This document shows, piece by piece, positions 1-12,349 of a DNA stretch of 64,000 nucleotides. This DNA comes from Leptodactylus fallax. Lineage: Eukaryota > Chordata > Amphibia > Anura > Leptodactylidae. The stretch is taken from assembly GCA_947044405.1 (NCBI GenBank), contig CAMRHE010000012.1, positions 11,858,001-11,922,000 on the forward strand, in the 5' to 3' direction. A program made the translations under genes and the position numbers. Under the pieces are notes generated by a model. That model was not told the DNA's origin. It was given only the letters and a program-made list of their open reading frames with translations, and did not search any database. The first letter of the stretch is position 1; each line of letters begins with the position of its first letter.

Positions 1-31
1 TGTCTATTAATAGGGAAATTGCATGTGAATA

Positions 32-265
32 AGGCTAAGGCCCCATGTAGCGAAACACAGCTAAAAACATTGAAGAAAAAAAATGAATTTAGTTGTTTTC
101 TGCAGAATTTTTCATTGAGTTTTTGCTGTTTTTTCTCAGCCTTTTTTACTTCCCCTATTAAATCTATAGGGAAAACGCTTGTGATTCCGCAGCTATAAAA
201 AGCACAAATTTTTGAAAAAGCAGCTTTTCTGCAGCTTTTTTTCCACACAATTTGTGGATGAGATT
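32..265. mobile_element. MITE remnant, GGCTAAGGCCCC family
   Basis: The start (AAGGCTAAGGCCCCATGTAG) matches the ends of better preserved copies at 37932-38145 and 57067-57240. The interior has the same T-rich 'gcagctttttt' composition. No coding capacity. The right end is indistinct. Assignment rests on similarity to those copies, one of which has a TTA duplication, as Harbinger-type MITEs do. Confidence 0.45.
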
Positions 266-540
266 AACCAAAAACTCTATCACTTTTCTGGTATTGTAAA
301 ATGCAGTGCTTTTGCAATGTGGGGCCTTTGCCTAAGACTGATTTTCTGAGTTATATGGTATTAGGGTGGTTAAGCTATTCGTATGTTTGGGGATTGCGGT
401 TTCTGATTCTATTGGAGATTGTATATTGTGATATTTTTGTATTTGATTTAATAATTTGTTGTTTATTGTATGGCGTTGGTAAACTTTAAAATAAAGGTAA
501 AAAAAAAGAAAAAAGAACAAGAACATTAAGGTTTTTGCCT
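266..540. other. AT-rich, nothing recognised
   Basis: Low-complexity AT-rich sequence. A 62-codon open frame here has no recognisable motif and is not regarded as a gene. Confidence 0.5.
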
Positions 541-780
541 TTTATTATTTATTTAGCTTACTTACATAGCGACACAATATTCTGCAGCGCTTTACAGACA
601 TTGACAATCACCGTCCCATATAGGGCTCACAATCTATATTTCCCTATCAGTATGACTTCAGAGTGTGGTAGGAAATCCACGCAAACACGGAGATAACATA
701 CAAACTTTTTGCAGAAGTTGTCCCTGGCAGGATTTGAACCCAGGGCTCTAGCGCTGCAAAGCTAACCAGTGAGCCCCCAT
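541..780 (-). mobile_element. tRNA-headed SINE copy (V-SINE-like)
   Basis: Read on the minus strand, this has a tRNA-like head: a box-B-like GGGTTCAAATCCTG near 733-746, a body about catching an axis of 'tgtatgtt..cacactc', and an AT-rich tail toward 541. It aligns along its length with the copy at 37186-37466. The head is damaged compared with that copy. SINEs of this form are non-autonomous and use a LINE for retrotransposition; this copy is old. Confidence 0.7.
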
Positions 781-1131
781 GTTTTTATTATGCATGGCAC
801 ATTCCTTCATACCAGCCTTTTAACTGACTATGAAGAGTATTCATCTTGAACACTACAGGAGTTATCATGTGATTAAAAATGTGCAAATAAGTAGACGGAT
901 ACAAAAATGATCTTACTTATAAAGTATGCTTTCTCATTTGCATTAACTTACATAAATAGGTTGGAATTCTATCTGGGCTCTTTTATCTCAATCGTCTTTT
1001 ATCTACATCATCTTTTTCTGATTAAGAGGGATTTAAACCTTTAACAGCCAACACTCAAAAGCCTAAAAAGGCAAATGTTCATATACTGTATTGTAATGTT
1101 GTCTTAAAGAATGTGCGTTGCTTTACCCATG

Positions 1132-1132
<1 letters not shown>

Positions 1133-1177
<45 letters not shown>
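1133..1177. repeat. (TTA)n microsatellite
   Basis: About 14 uninterrupted ATT/TTA units. Poly-Asn and poly-Leu frames across it are artefacts of the repeat. Confidence 0.95.
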
Positions 1178-2625
1178 TATTTTTAGAGCCCCATTGATTT
1201 CATGGTACTTTACATTTGAAAATGGGTTAACAAACAAAGCACAGAATACAAAATACACTAACATAGTGACCAAGGAGGTCTTGAGAGGATTGGAGAATAC
1301 ATGTGGGGAGGTAGCAGGAGATTAGGTCAGATATGTGTGAAAGGCAGGCAAATACACCACACATACCCATGTTTGACAACCTGTATTTTGAATGAGTATC
1401 CATGAGTTTGTGATGAGCTATACAGTTGTATATAGTTGCACATTATATTGTATGGACTAATGCCCGCAGTGTTGCCCTTTGGCCACAAGCTGACACTGTT
1501 CCCCCTGCTGTTCCTCCACAAACTTTGTTAGAGGCTGGTTGGTAGGAGGAAATGCTACACAGGAAGCTCGGGTGTGGCCATGTTAGTTAGTTAGTCTCCT
1601 AGCATCTGCGAAAGACAGAGATGCTGGCATAGCCATCAGCTCTGGAAAATGTTCTGCCGGAACCGAGAACAGCTCTGGGTGAACAGAGACAACCTCTTCT
1701 ACACTCCTCACCTTAGATGGGAGAAGATCGTGCAGGAGAGTGCTGCTGGGGAGTGACGAAAGCTGGGCCTCGTGAGGAGGCGCATCGGGAACTGCGACTG
1801 AACATATGACAGTCCAGAGGCAGTGTTGCTCGCAGTGGAGGAGAACCCACATCATCAGAAGCTGTTTCAGCCAGAAAGGTTCACAACCCGGGTCGGTAAG
1901 TCTGAGCTCAGGCCCAGCGCGTAGCGGTGGTCTACAACGTGCACACAACGACAGTTAGCTTTGGCGCCAAAGTATAGTATTAGGGTGTTAGTACTTTCTA
2001 TTGACACTCAGTTTGGCCTGTTGTTATCAGTTAAAGACAGCATCTTCAGTTAATTATTGTTTGCATTATTAAGGACTCTGGATTCTTCACCTGTTGCAAC
2101 CCAACCTCAGAGGATCCTGTGCATTTTTTGAAATATTACCAAGTCCATCAAATTGCCTGTTTCCACCTGCTCAGGACTGGATATTGATATTCACTATGGG
2201 TGACCAGGGAGGTCTGGGTTTAGAGTTTTCTATAAATTTGTTAGCCCCCGTGCTGCATCACCCGTATGCCGGCTTTACACACAAAAATCTTCTTTCTTTA
2301 TCAGTGGCATTAATAAGTAATTGGGCGGCCGTCCTAAAATGGCCCGTCGGTAGGCAAACTATAGTGAGGTAGTTTGGACATATAGAGCCTACCAGGTTAT
2401 GCAGCACAGGGGTCTCGGCTGTCCAGTCGAGTGTGTGTGAAATTCTGCGTGGTTCTTTACCGTGGTCTTAGTAAAATACGTTTTTAGCTGAACTGGTATC
2501 AGGTCGTCCTTCTAGTCTGTGACTTCGCTGTATTCTGGGGAGCCCACCCATGTCAAGGCTTACAGATGTATGGAGGTGGACAGGTTGTGGATGATCTTTT
2601 ATGTCAGAATTAGCATTTTAAAATA
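1178..2625. other. Unidentified stretch, GC-richer than its surroundings
   Basis: About 1.4 kb without a recognised gene. The part from about 1560 to 2560 is clearly richer in G and C than flanking DNA and reads like untranslated or LTR-type retroelement sequence. No TG...CA boundaries with a target duplication, primer-binding site or coding motif could be found. The 121-codon minus-strand frame at 1583-1948 has no recognisable domain and is not called. Confidence 0.4.
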
Positions 2626-2629
2626 TATT

Positions 2630-3325
2630 TGCAGGGGGGTGGGTAACCAGTGAAAGGATTAGCAAAGGAGAAAGTCTGATGAAATACAAGGAGAGAGGTG
2701 GCCTAAGTGAATGACAGAGTTGCATTGCTTGGAGGCCACAGAGAAGGCTGTTGCAGTAGTCTAAGTTGAGATGATAAGGGTGTGAACTAGTTTTATGAGT
2801 GAGGAATGAGCAGGTTCGACAAATGTTTTTGAGTTGGGGGCGGCAGGAGGTGTTGAGGTCTTGGATGTGAGGCTTGAAGGATAGGATAGAATCAAAGGTT
2901 ACCCCAAGTCAGTGGACTTGTGGGACTGGGGAAAGTGTGGCATCATTAATTTTGATAGACAGATAGATAGTGGGATGAAGATGATGAACTGTTTTCTCTA
3001 CATTAAATTTTAGAAAGTAGGAGGATAAGAAGGAGGGTTTGGCTGCTAGACACTCTGGAACTCTGGATAGCAGAGTGGTAATGTCTGGCAGAAGAGATAT
3101 ATTTGAGTATAGTTGACATTACAGTGGTAATGAAAACCATGGGACTGTATGAGTTGTCTCAGGCCAAAGGTATAAAAGAAGAACACTAGTGATCCCAGGA
3201 CAGAGCCTTGAGGGACAGCAAAAGAGAGAGGGTGTGGAGAGGAAGAGATAGTATGTGAGTAGGAAATAATAAATGTGCGTTTGGTGAGGTATGAAGAGAT
3301 TCAGGAGAGGGACAAGACTGTGATG
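2630..3325 (-). pseudogene. L2/CR1-group LINE reverse transcriptase fragment, degenerate
   Basis: Translated in pieces on the minus strand this resembles the reverse transcriptase of L2-type LINEs. A VPQGSVLG-like motif lies near 3210-3225, and further along, near 2745-2775, there is an 'LDYCN'-like motif typical of the C-terminal part. Several stops and frameshifts interrupt it, so no continuous frame remains. The intact enzyme would nick target DNA and reverse-transcribe its RNA in the nucleus; this copy cannot. It is a cousin of the plus-strand fragment at 33700-34290, with the same motif order. Exact ends are uncertain. Confidence 0.65.
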
Positions 3326-4140
3326 CCAAAGAATGCATGTTCTTACATCAGATTATGATACATCTCGTACATACATTTCATACAATTTCCATTCACAATA
3401 TACAGTACTTATTTTGTCAATTTATAAGAATGCTGACATCCAGTATGGCAGTCCAGTATAGGTACAGTCTATTTATGGCTGTGTTGTTATGGAAACCTGG
3501 TAAATTAAATGTGAAGTTATATTGGGTGATACATGTGATACGACTGAATATTTAACCACCTGCGAACTGCTATTGACTAATACAGGTCATAAATAGCTTG
3601 GTTGCTATTTAAAGCTGGTTTAAAGCTGTGTGTATGTAAAGACTGAAGAACCTGTGATTTTCCATTGGTCCATAAGTGTCATGTGATCATGTGTATCTCA
3701 GTTTGAATATCAGTGAAAATTCTCCGATTGGTTGTTATGGAAACCTGGAATAAAGCTGTGTGTATGTGACCTTGTGTAACAGTGTTATCCACAGTGCCCT
3801 GCACCTTTAAAGTTGACCTACAGCAGTGAAGACAAATGGCTGGGTTGTTATGGAAAACTGGAGTAAAGCTGTGTGCATGTGGAAACTAAGCGCCTGCGAG
3901 CTTCTATTGGCTGATAAGGGACATGTGACCGTGTGTATGGCAGTTGGAATAAGAGTGAAAGACTTGCAGGCTTCTATTGGCTAAAGCAGGTCATTTTTTG
4001 GGAATACTGTATCTCAGGAACGGTACATCCTAGAGAGCAGAGAGCTGATCTAAAACCTTCCCGGAGCCCTGATGTACCTATGTGTCAAATTTTGTGAAGA
4101 TCGGTTCAGTCATTTGGTTACGCATAAAGAACCGACAGAC
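3326..4140. repeat. Imperfect tandem units of ~120 bp followed by a LINE-like tail
   Basis: Degenerate copies of GTTATGGAAACCTGG plus 'taaagctgtgtg' recur near 3485, 3600-3640, 3735 and 3850, alternating with 'attggctgataag'-type segments. From about 4075 the sequence runs into 'gtgaagatcggttcag...gacagacagaaactcatttttatata', which looks like the 3' end of a dispersed repeat. The family could not be named. No coding frame is supported. Confidence 0.5.
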
Positions 4141-4151
4141 AGAAACTCATT

Positions 4152-4189
4152 TTTATATATATATAACAGATAAGATATATATATATATA
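4152..4189. repeat. (TA)n-rich microsatellite
   Basis: Two runs of alternating TA separated by 'acagataag'. The TA run makes any duplication around the following LTR-like block uninformative. Confidence 0.8.
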
Positions 4190-4707
4190 GTGAGTATGTG
4201 AGCCAGAGGGCGCTGTGGAGAGACCCAGGCCCAGCCCTGAAAAGGCCTTCAGCCACACCTTTGGGTGGGGGACGTGTAACTCCAGTAGTCTGGAGTATCC
4301 TGCAGGGAGCAGGAGATGGTGGACCCAGCTGGACAGATAGACGGTCTGTGCCAGAAGTGCTCGGGTCCACAGGGGACTGTTGCTGGAGCTGAGCAATAGT
4401 CAGGACCAGCCAGGGACAGAGAGGCAGTCTGTCCAAGAGGGCTTGGATCCAGAGAGGACTTACAGAGACTAAGTCAAGCTCTTATTGCCCCAGAGGCTAG
4501 TTAGGGACTCAAGGAGTCAGTTAGGACCCTAACTGTGGTCTAGGTTTTTTTTGTTGTTTTGCTGTGTTGCAGTTAAGCTGAATAAAGCCCGTTTATTTTA
4601 CACTTGGACCGTCTGAAAGCGATCTTTCCGGCGCCCAGTACCATGAACCACCGCTGTCCGGACCAGGAGAAGCCGCCATTTTGAGTTTAATTCCCCAAGT
4701 TGTCACA
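4190..4707 (+). mobile_element. Putative solo LTR
   Basis: A GC-richer block that ends in TGTCACA and carries GAATAAAG near 4580 followed by a T-rich segment, the layout of an LTR with its polyadenylation signal. ATATA occurs on both sides (4185-4189, 4708-4712), but the left one lies in a TA microsatellite and proves little. No internal region or second LTR is present. It could instead be part of another unclassified repeat. Confidence 0.45.
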
Positions 4708-4714
4708 ATATATA

Positions 4715-6282
4715 CAGTGGGGAAAAAAAAGTATTTAGTCAGCCACCAATTGTGCAAGTTCTCCCACTTAAAAAGATGAGAGAGGCCTGTAATTGATATC
4801 ATAGGGAGACCTCAACTATGAGAGACAAAATGAGAAAACAAATCTATAAAATCACATTGACTGATTTTTTTTAAGAATTTATTTGCAAATTATGGTGGAA
4901 AATAAGTATTTGGTCACCTAAAAACAAGCAAGATTTCTGTCTCTCACAGACCGATAACTTCTTCTTTAAGAGGCTCCTCTGTCCTCCACTCATTACCTGT
5001 AGTAATGGCACCTGTTTGACATTGTTATCAGTATAAAAGACACCTGTCCACAACCTCAAACAGTCACACTCCAAACTCCACTATGGTGAAAATCAAAGAG
5101 CTGTGGAAGGACATCAGAAACCAAATTGTAGACCTGCACCAGGCTCGGAAGACTGAATCTGCAATAGGCAAGCAGCTTGGTGTGAAGAAATCAACTGTGG
5201 GAGCAATAATTAGAAAATGGAAGACATACAAGACCACTGATAATCTCCCTCAATCAGGGGCTCCACGCAAGATCTCACCTCGTGGGGTCAAAATGATCAC
5301 AAGAACGGTGAACAAAAATCCCAGAACCACACGGGGGTACCTAGTGAATGACCTGCAGAAAGCTGGGACTCAACGTAACAAAAGCTACCGTCAGTAACAC
5401 ACTACGCCGCCAGGGACTCAGATCCTGCAGTGCCAGACGTGTCCACCTATTTAAGCCAATACATATCCAGACCCATCTGAAGTTTGCTAGAGAGCATTTG
5501 GATGTTCCAGAAGAGTATTAGGAGAATGTCATATGGTCAGATGAAACCAAAGTAGAGCTGTTTGGTAGAAACACAACTCGTCGTGTTTTGAGGAGAGTGA
5601 ATGCACCATACCTACTGTGAAGCATGGGGGTGGCAACATCATGCTTTGGGGCTGTTTCTCTGCAAAGGGACCAGGACGACTGATCCGTGTACATGAAAGA
5701 ATGAATGGGGCAATGTATCGTGAGATTTTGAGTGCAAACCTCCTTCCATCAGCAAGGGTATTGAAGATGAAACGTGACTGGGTCTTTTATCATGACAATA
5801 ATCCCAAGCATACCATCAGGGCAACGAAGGAGTGGCTTCGTAAGAAGCATTTCAAGGTCCTGGAGTGGCCTAGCCAGTCTCCAGATCTCAACCCCATAGA
5901 AAACCTTTGGAGGGAGTTGAAAGTCCGTGTTGCTCAGTGACAGCCCCAAAACATCACTGCTCTAGAGGAGATCTGCATGGAGGAATGGGCCAACATACCA
6001 GCAACAGTGTGTGCCAACCTTGTGAAGACTTACAGAAAATGTTTGACCTCTGTCATTGCCAACAAAGGATATATAACAAAGTATTGAGATGAACTTTTGT
6101 TATTGACCAAATACTTATTTTCCACCTTAATTTGCAAATACAGTATATTCTTTAAAAATCAGACAATGTGATTTTCTAGATATGTTTTTTCATTTTGTCT
6201 CTCATAGTTGAGGTCTACCTAAGATGTCAATTACAGGCCTCTCTCATCTTTTTAAGTGGGAGAACTTGCACAATTGGTGGCT
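4715..6282 (+). mobile_element. Tc1-like element, family A, copy 1, right end lost
   Basis: The left inverted terminal repeat begins CAGTGGGGAAAAAAAAGTAT after a TA (4713-4714). The body aligns with the second copy at 15461-17065. At 6282 the match stops inside the right repeat, after 'aattggtggct', and unrelated sequence follows, so roughly the last 28 bp of the right end are missing. Without both ends this copy is not expected to be mobilised. Confidence 0.9.
5083..6087 (+). pseudogene. Tc1-family transposase, broken (family A copy 1)
   Basis: An N-terminal paired-type helix-turn-helix region (from [10 protein letters not shown], '[11 protein letters not shown]') is followed by DDE catalytic-domain segments ('[10 protein letters not shown]', '[11 protein letters not shown]'). 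Damage includes a frameshift near 5372, a TAG at about 5519, a 19-bp deletion near 5598 relative to copy 2, and TGA at 5938-5940. The motif normally reading DNDPKHT is DNNPKHT here. Tc1 transposases are normally about 340 residues and cut and paste at TA sites; this one is inactive. Confidence 0.9.
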
Positions 6283-6464
6283 ATTTATATAAAATTGCAG
6301 CACTCCAAAAATTCATAAAGAAAGGTGATTCTTTTTTATGGACTCATCAAGTATGATGTTTCTATCCTCTGTATGGGACTTTTCCCAAGAGAGTCACACA
6401 CAGCTATATATCTGTTTGAAGAAACTGTAGCATTCAGCTGAACACTGCAGAGGACAGGAATATA

Positions 6465-8094
<1,630 letters not shown>

Positions 8095-8297
8095 TAGCTA
8101 GGTAGTCTGCTAAATAGTGTTTTGCTGTCGCAAGTATGTTATTGTCTTGAGTGGTCCCCCAATAACAGTGCAGGGAGTACAACTCCTCATTTACAGTGGC
8201 TTGCAAAAGTATTCATGCCCCTTGAACATTTTCACATTTTGTCACCTTACAACCACAAACTTAAATGTATTTTATTGAGATTTTAAGTGATAGATCA

Positions 8298-8824
8298 TGT
8301 GATGATTCTGCTTAAATATGGCTATAACTCAGAGATGTATTTTGATCTCTGGGTATAGTATCTCCCTTCTTACCTGCATTTATTCATAAGGTGCGCAGCT
8401 ATAATCCTAGGTGTATATTGGCAGTAGTAGCAACCTGGAACAATAGGGCTTTGTATCCATCCCAGCAGGGCTCCATTGTATTCCTACACAGCTCTGAGTG
8501 ATCAAAGAAACATGCATTGTGCAAAGATCAGATATGGCTGATAACATTGTATCATTCCACTTGGTCTCAGCAATTTACAAAGAATCTGGACTTGAGTGCA
8601 TGATTCAATCAGACTTGCTGCCGCCGGTGACCTCATTCTGGGAGGTGGCATAAAGGGTATAAAAGATGAGGTAAGAGGCAATGTGGGAGATTGTGCTGGG
8701 ACTACAGAGAACACTATGAGGAGTTATTAGAGACAGACTACAAAAGTTTACTGAGAGACTGTGATGAGAGCATGCAGGCTGGAATATACTGTGATGCCAC
8801 ATGCTAGGAGTTAATGCTAAGCAG
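8298..8824 (+). repeat. 5' LTR, truncated at its 3' side
   Basis: Identical in length to 10197-10723 and about 99% identical by eye, including TATAAAAG at 8658-8665. The match ends at 'gctaagcag', after which internal sequence begins. The missing ~354 bp includes the polyadenylation-signal region seen in the 3' copy. Confidence 0.92.
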
Positions 8825-10187
8825 TGTACATGCTAATGAGTTGCCTTCAGCTGAGAGCAGGGAAGATGCAACTGAACTTCCTGCAACCCAGCTCAGCAAA
8901 AATGTTATTGATGCTTTGTTCACCCCTGTGCAAGGAGCCAATGAGACCTTGTCTGTAGACACACCCACATCTGCGGGGGCGTCTCCCTCCCAGCTTGTTA
9001 ACATGTCTACTGCAGATCTCATTGAGGCCCGGTGTGAATTAACAATTGCTAATGAAGGTACTGTCAATGTAATTGCCAATGCTTGTTGTGAAAGTGTACA
9101 GGGTAGCTCTTCTGAGTCACTGGAAGCGACTTCTACTATTTCGCCCAGTGCATCCGATGAGCACCCAACTGCTGACCATGTGCCAGGTAGTCAGGTAGGC
9201 TATGGGGATCTCATGGCCGATCCAGGTGAGGGATGGACTGCTGGTAGTGCGGTGCTAGCCCGCAGCCAGAGTGCTACAAGGGTGGAGGGCGTTCCGACCC
9301 TTGAACCGTTGCCTACACCACCTGGAGTCAGTGCTGAGATCGCCATGACTAGCCTCACTCCCTTGAAGCCGGAGGAGTCCGGCCGGTATGAGACATACAC
9401 GTCTATTCTGTCCAGTTCTATTCCAGGAGTGCCCATGGCCCAAGTGCAGATGGCATGGGGTACTGGAGGTGTGATCCAAGAAGAGGGTATGTCCAATGTA
9501 TTACCTGTCAATGTATGGTGTGGGGATGGTATGGGGAAGCATGATCTCAGTCATTTGCCCAAGGTATCACCATCACCCACCCAAGTACAGGAGGAACAGA
9601 GTGTAGGCCCAAAGGGGCAAGGCGTCTGGGAGGGAGGACAGGGTCCAAACATACCTGTGCCAGAACCAGAGGTGCCCCTAGGTTTGGAAGCAAAGGGGGA
9701 GGTGCAGAATCCCCTAGAACTCTCCCAACTAGCGGCTAGTGTGAGAGCGACCCTGAGAGACCGCCGGGATGGGATCTCTGGAATGGTATCCCAAAGGCCT
9801 GAGGTCATGAGTGTAAAGCTACGGGATGCCCGCACTCAGAAAGCGGACCCAGAACAGGCAGGAGGTAGCCAAGTGTACGTGGATCAGGGCCTGAGCCTTA
9901 GAAGTGTCCCTAGTCAGACTAGAGAGCCAGAAGGGTCCGGCAGCTATGTAACAGGCACCTCTCTTTTGTCTCACTCCAGCCAAGAGTTCAGAGAGGATGT
10001 CCAAGCTGACCCTTGTCTGGACATATTGAAGGCGCGTGCCGCTCAACCACCCTCGGAGTCTGACAAGGCCCGAGTCTATTGGGACCCTGGGGGTTGTGAA
10101 GCCTTGGGGCTAGAGCCTGAGAAGCTGGAGGCGGAGGTGCTTTCAGAAGAGGGGCGTAGGCCCCTACTTCCTACAAGCCCCATCTAA
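8814..10187 (+). CDS. Unidentified 457-residue frame of the LTR retrotransposon
   Basis: An open frame that starts with an ATG inside the truncated 5' LTR (an in-frame TAG lies at 8805-8807) and stops at the polypurine tract. The product is rich in Pro, Ser, Glu and Gly and probably largely disordered. No signal peptide, membrane segment, zinc knuckle, protease, RT or integrase motif is visible. Near the C-terminus 'REDVQADPCLDILKARA' followed by 'ARVYWDPGG' is reminiscent of the linker before the integrase zinc-binding domain in some vertebrate Ty3/gypsy polyproteins; this is a weak, memory-based resemblance. The first four codons come from the LTR, so the frame may be a deletion product joining parts of a polyprotein. 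It may also be a distinct 3' gene. Its staying open for 457 codons fits the youth of the insertion and does not by itself show function. Confidence 0.6.
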   Translation: MLSSVHANELPSAESREDATELPATQLSKNVIDALFTPVQGANETLSVDTPTSAGASPSQLVNMSTADLIEARCELTIANEGTVNVIANACCESVQGSSSESLEATSTISPSASDEHPTADHVPGSQVGYGDLMADPGEGWTAGSAVLARSQSATRVEGVPTLEPLPTPPGVSAEIAMTSLTPLKPEESGRYETYTSILSSSIPGVPMAQVQMAWGTGGVIQEEGMSNVLPVNVWCGDGMGKHDLSHLPKVSPSPTQVQEEQSVGPKGQGVWEGGQGPNIPVPEPEVPLGLEAKGEVQNPLELSQLAASVRATLRDRRDGISGMVSQRPEVMSVKLRDARTQKADPEQAGGSQVYVDQGLSLRSVPSQTREPEGSGSYVTGTSLLSHSSQEFREDVQADPCLDILKARAAQPPSESDKARVYWDPGGCEALGLEPEKLEAEVLSEEGRRPLLPTSPI

Positions 10188-10196
10188 AGGGGGAGG
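10186..10196 (+). other. Polypurine tract of the LTR retrotransposon
   Basis: AAAGGGGGAGG immediately precedes the 3' LTR, the expected place for the plus-strand DNA primer in reverse transcription. It overlaps the last two bases of the TAA stop codon. Confidence 0.88.
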
Positions 10197-11077
10197 TGTG
10201 ATGATTCTGCTTAAATATGGCTATAACTCAGAGATGTATTTTGATCTCTGGGTATAGTATCTCCCTTCTTACCTGCATTTATTCATAAGGTGCGCAGCTA
10301 TAATCCTAGGTGTATATTGGCAGTAGTAGCAACCTGGAACAATAGGGCTTTGTATCCATCCCAGCAGGGCTCCATTGTATCCCTACACAGCTCTGAGTGA
10401 TCAAAGAAACATGCATTGTGCAAAGATCAGATATGGCTGATAACATTGTATCATTCCACTTGGTCTCAGCAATTTACAAAGAATCTGGACTTGAGTTCAT
10501 GATTCAATCAGACTTGCTGCCGCCGGTGACCTCATTCTGGGAAGTGGCATAAAGGGTATAAAAGATGAGGTAAGAGGCAATGTGGGAGATTGTGCTGGGA
10601 CTACAGAGAACACTATGAGGAGTTATTAGAGACAGACTACAAGAGTTTACTGAGAGACTGTGATGAGAGCATGCAGGCTGGAATATACTGTGATGCCACA
10701 TGCTAGGAGTTAATGCTAAGCAGCCTCCACTGGGTATTCACACATGACAGAGCATGTGTGAGTGTTGGATTATAGAGCCACATCAAGGAGATGCGTGGTA
10801 AAGTAATCATTTCACCTTTATTCCCTTTTATTTTATGGTACTGTATATTGTAACTAGTAACTGTTAATGCTTGCATATATCTGCATATCTGTTCTGAACT
10901 GTATGTGTTAGATGTTAATACCGACCCATTTAGGGGTTAATAAATATATAAAATTTAGAAAGCTTGTCTTGTATTTATCTTGTGAACCCGGCACTCACTG
11001 GTGGTGAGTGTGGTTTTTATATGAAAGAAGACTCAGGTGTGGCCACAGCGGTGTTGGCGCACTGAGGATCTTTCACA
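10197..11077 (+). repeat. 3' LTR, full length (881 bp)
   Basis: Begins TGTGATGATT and ends TTTCACA. It contains a TATA box (TATAAAAG, 10557-10564) and a polyadenylation signal (AATAAA, 10939-10944), giving a U3-R-U5 order on the plus strand. The end sequence and the 'gttaataaatatataa' segment are shared with the solo LTR at 53073-54019. Confidence 0.92.
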
Positions 11078-11344
11078 GACCAACAACATAATTGTGAAGA
11101 GGAACGAAAATAATACATGGTTTGCAAAATTTTAATCAAATAAAAATCTGAAAAGTGGACGTGCAAAAGTATTCAGCCCCTGTACTCTGATACCCATAAA
11201 TAAAATCTATTGAATCAATTGCCTTCAGAAGTAACTTAATTAGTTAATAGAGTCCAGCTGTGTGTAATTTAGTCTCATTATAAATACACCTGTTCTGTGA
11301 AGGCCTCAGGGGTTTGTTAGAGAACACTAGTGAACAAACAGCAT

Positions 11345-12349
11345 CGTGAAGTCCAAGGAACTCACCAGACAGATCAGAGATAAAGTTGTGGAGAAGTTTA
11401 AAGGGTTAGGTTATAAAAACATATCCTAAGCTTTGAGCATCCCAAGGAACACTGTTCAATCCATCATCCAAAAATGGAAAAAGAATTCTACAACTGCAAA
11501 CCTACCAAGATATGATCGTCCACCTAAATTAAGAGATCGAGCAAGGAGAGCACTGGTCATAGAAGCAGCCAAGAGGCCCATGGTCACTCTGGAGGAATTG
11601 CAGAAATCCACAGCTCAGGTGGGAGAATCTGTCCACAAGGCAACTATAAGTCGTGCTATCCACAAATCTGGCCTTTATGGAAGAGTTGTTGAAAGAAAGA
11701 CATAAGAAGTGATGTTTGTAGTTTGCCACAAGCCATATAGGGAACACAGCAAACATGTGGAAGAAGGTGCTCTGGTCAGATGAGACTAAAGCTGAACTTT
11801 TTGGCCTAAATGCAAAGCGCTATGTGTGGCAGAAAAGTAACACTGCTTATCACCCTAAACACACCATTCCCACTGTGAAACATGGTGGTGGTATCATCAT
11901 GCTGTGGGGAGGCTTTTCTTCATCAGGGACAGGAAAGCTGGTCAGAGTTGATGGGAAGATGGCTGGAGCTAAATACAGGGCAATACTGGAAGAAAACCTG
12001 TCGGAGGATGCAAAAGACTTGAGACTGGGAAGGAGATTCACCTTACAGCAAGACAATGACCCTAAATATACTGCCAGAGCTACAGTGGAATGGTTTATAT
12101 CAAAGAATATTCATGCATGTGTCAGAATGGCCCAGTCAAAGTCCAGACCTAAATCCTATTGAGCATCTGTGGCAAGACATGAAAATTGCTGTTCACAGAT
12201 GCTCTCCATCCAATCTGGCTGAGCTTGAGCTATTTTGCAAAGAAGAATGGGCAAAAATCTCAGTCTCTAGATGTACAAAGCTGGTAGAGACATACCCCAA
12301 AAGACTTGCAGCTGTAATTACAGCAAAAGGTGGCCCTACAAAGTATTAA
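11345..12349 (+). pseudogene. Tc1-family transposase, broken (family C)
   Basis: Starts where a methionine would be expected but reads ATC GTG AAG. Continues with 'SKELTRQIRDKVVEKF', meets TAA near 11428, then 11433-11705 carries the rest of the helix-turn-helix part. The catalytic part is spread over 11755-12162 ('WSDETKAELFG', 'TVKHGGGIIMLWGG') and 12056-12349 ('[11 protein letters not shown]'), joined by frameshifts and a stop near 11705. Ends TKY and stop as in other Tc1 transposases. Inactive. Confidence 0.88.

Larger units (their letters stand above)
8298..11077 (+). mobile_element. Young, internally deleted LTR retrotransposon
   Basis: A 3' LTR (10197-11077) preceded by a polypurine tract, and the first 527 bp of the same LTR at 8298-8824. 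It is flanked by GATCA (8293-8297) and GACCA (11078-11082), a 5-bp duplication with one change. The two LTR copies differ at about four of 527 positions with no length difference, pointing to recent insertion. The rest of the 5' LTR, the primer-binding site, gag, protease, reverse transcriptase and integrase are absent. It carries one open frame, 8814-10187. A diverged relative of the LTR is at 53073-54019. The 5-bp duplication and LTR style fit Ty3/gypsy-like elements, though no pol domain remains to prove it. Confidence 0.88.

Noticed and set aside
1583..1948. 121-codon minus-strand frame in the GC-richer block
   Set aside because: No recognisable domain, and GC-rich sequence gives long chance frames. 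Not enough to call a gene.
9200..10046. Several minus-strand frames of 74-103 codons opposite the retrotransposon frame
   Set aside because: They are antisense shadows of the 8814-10187 frame, with no domain of their own.
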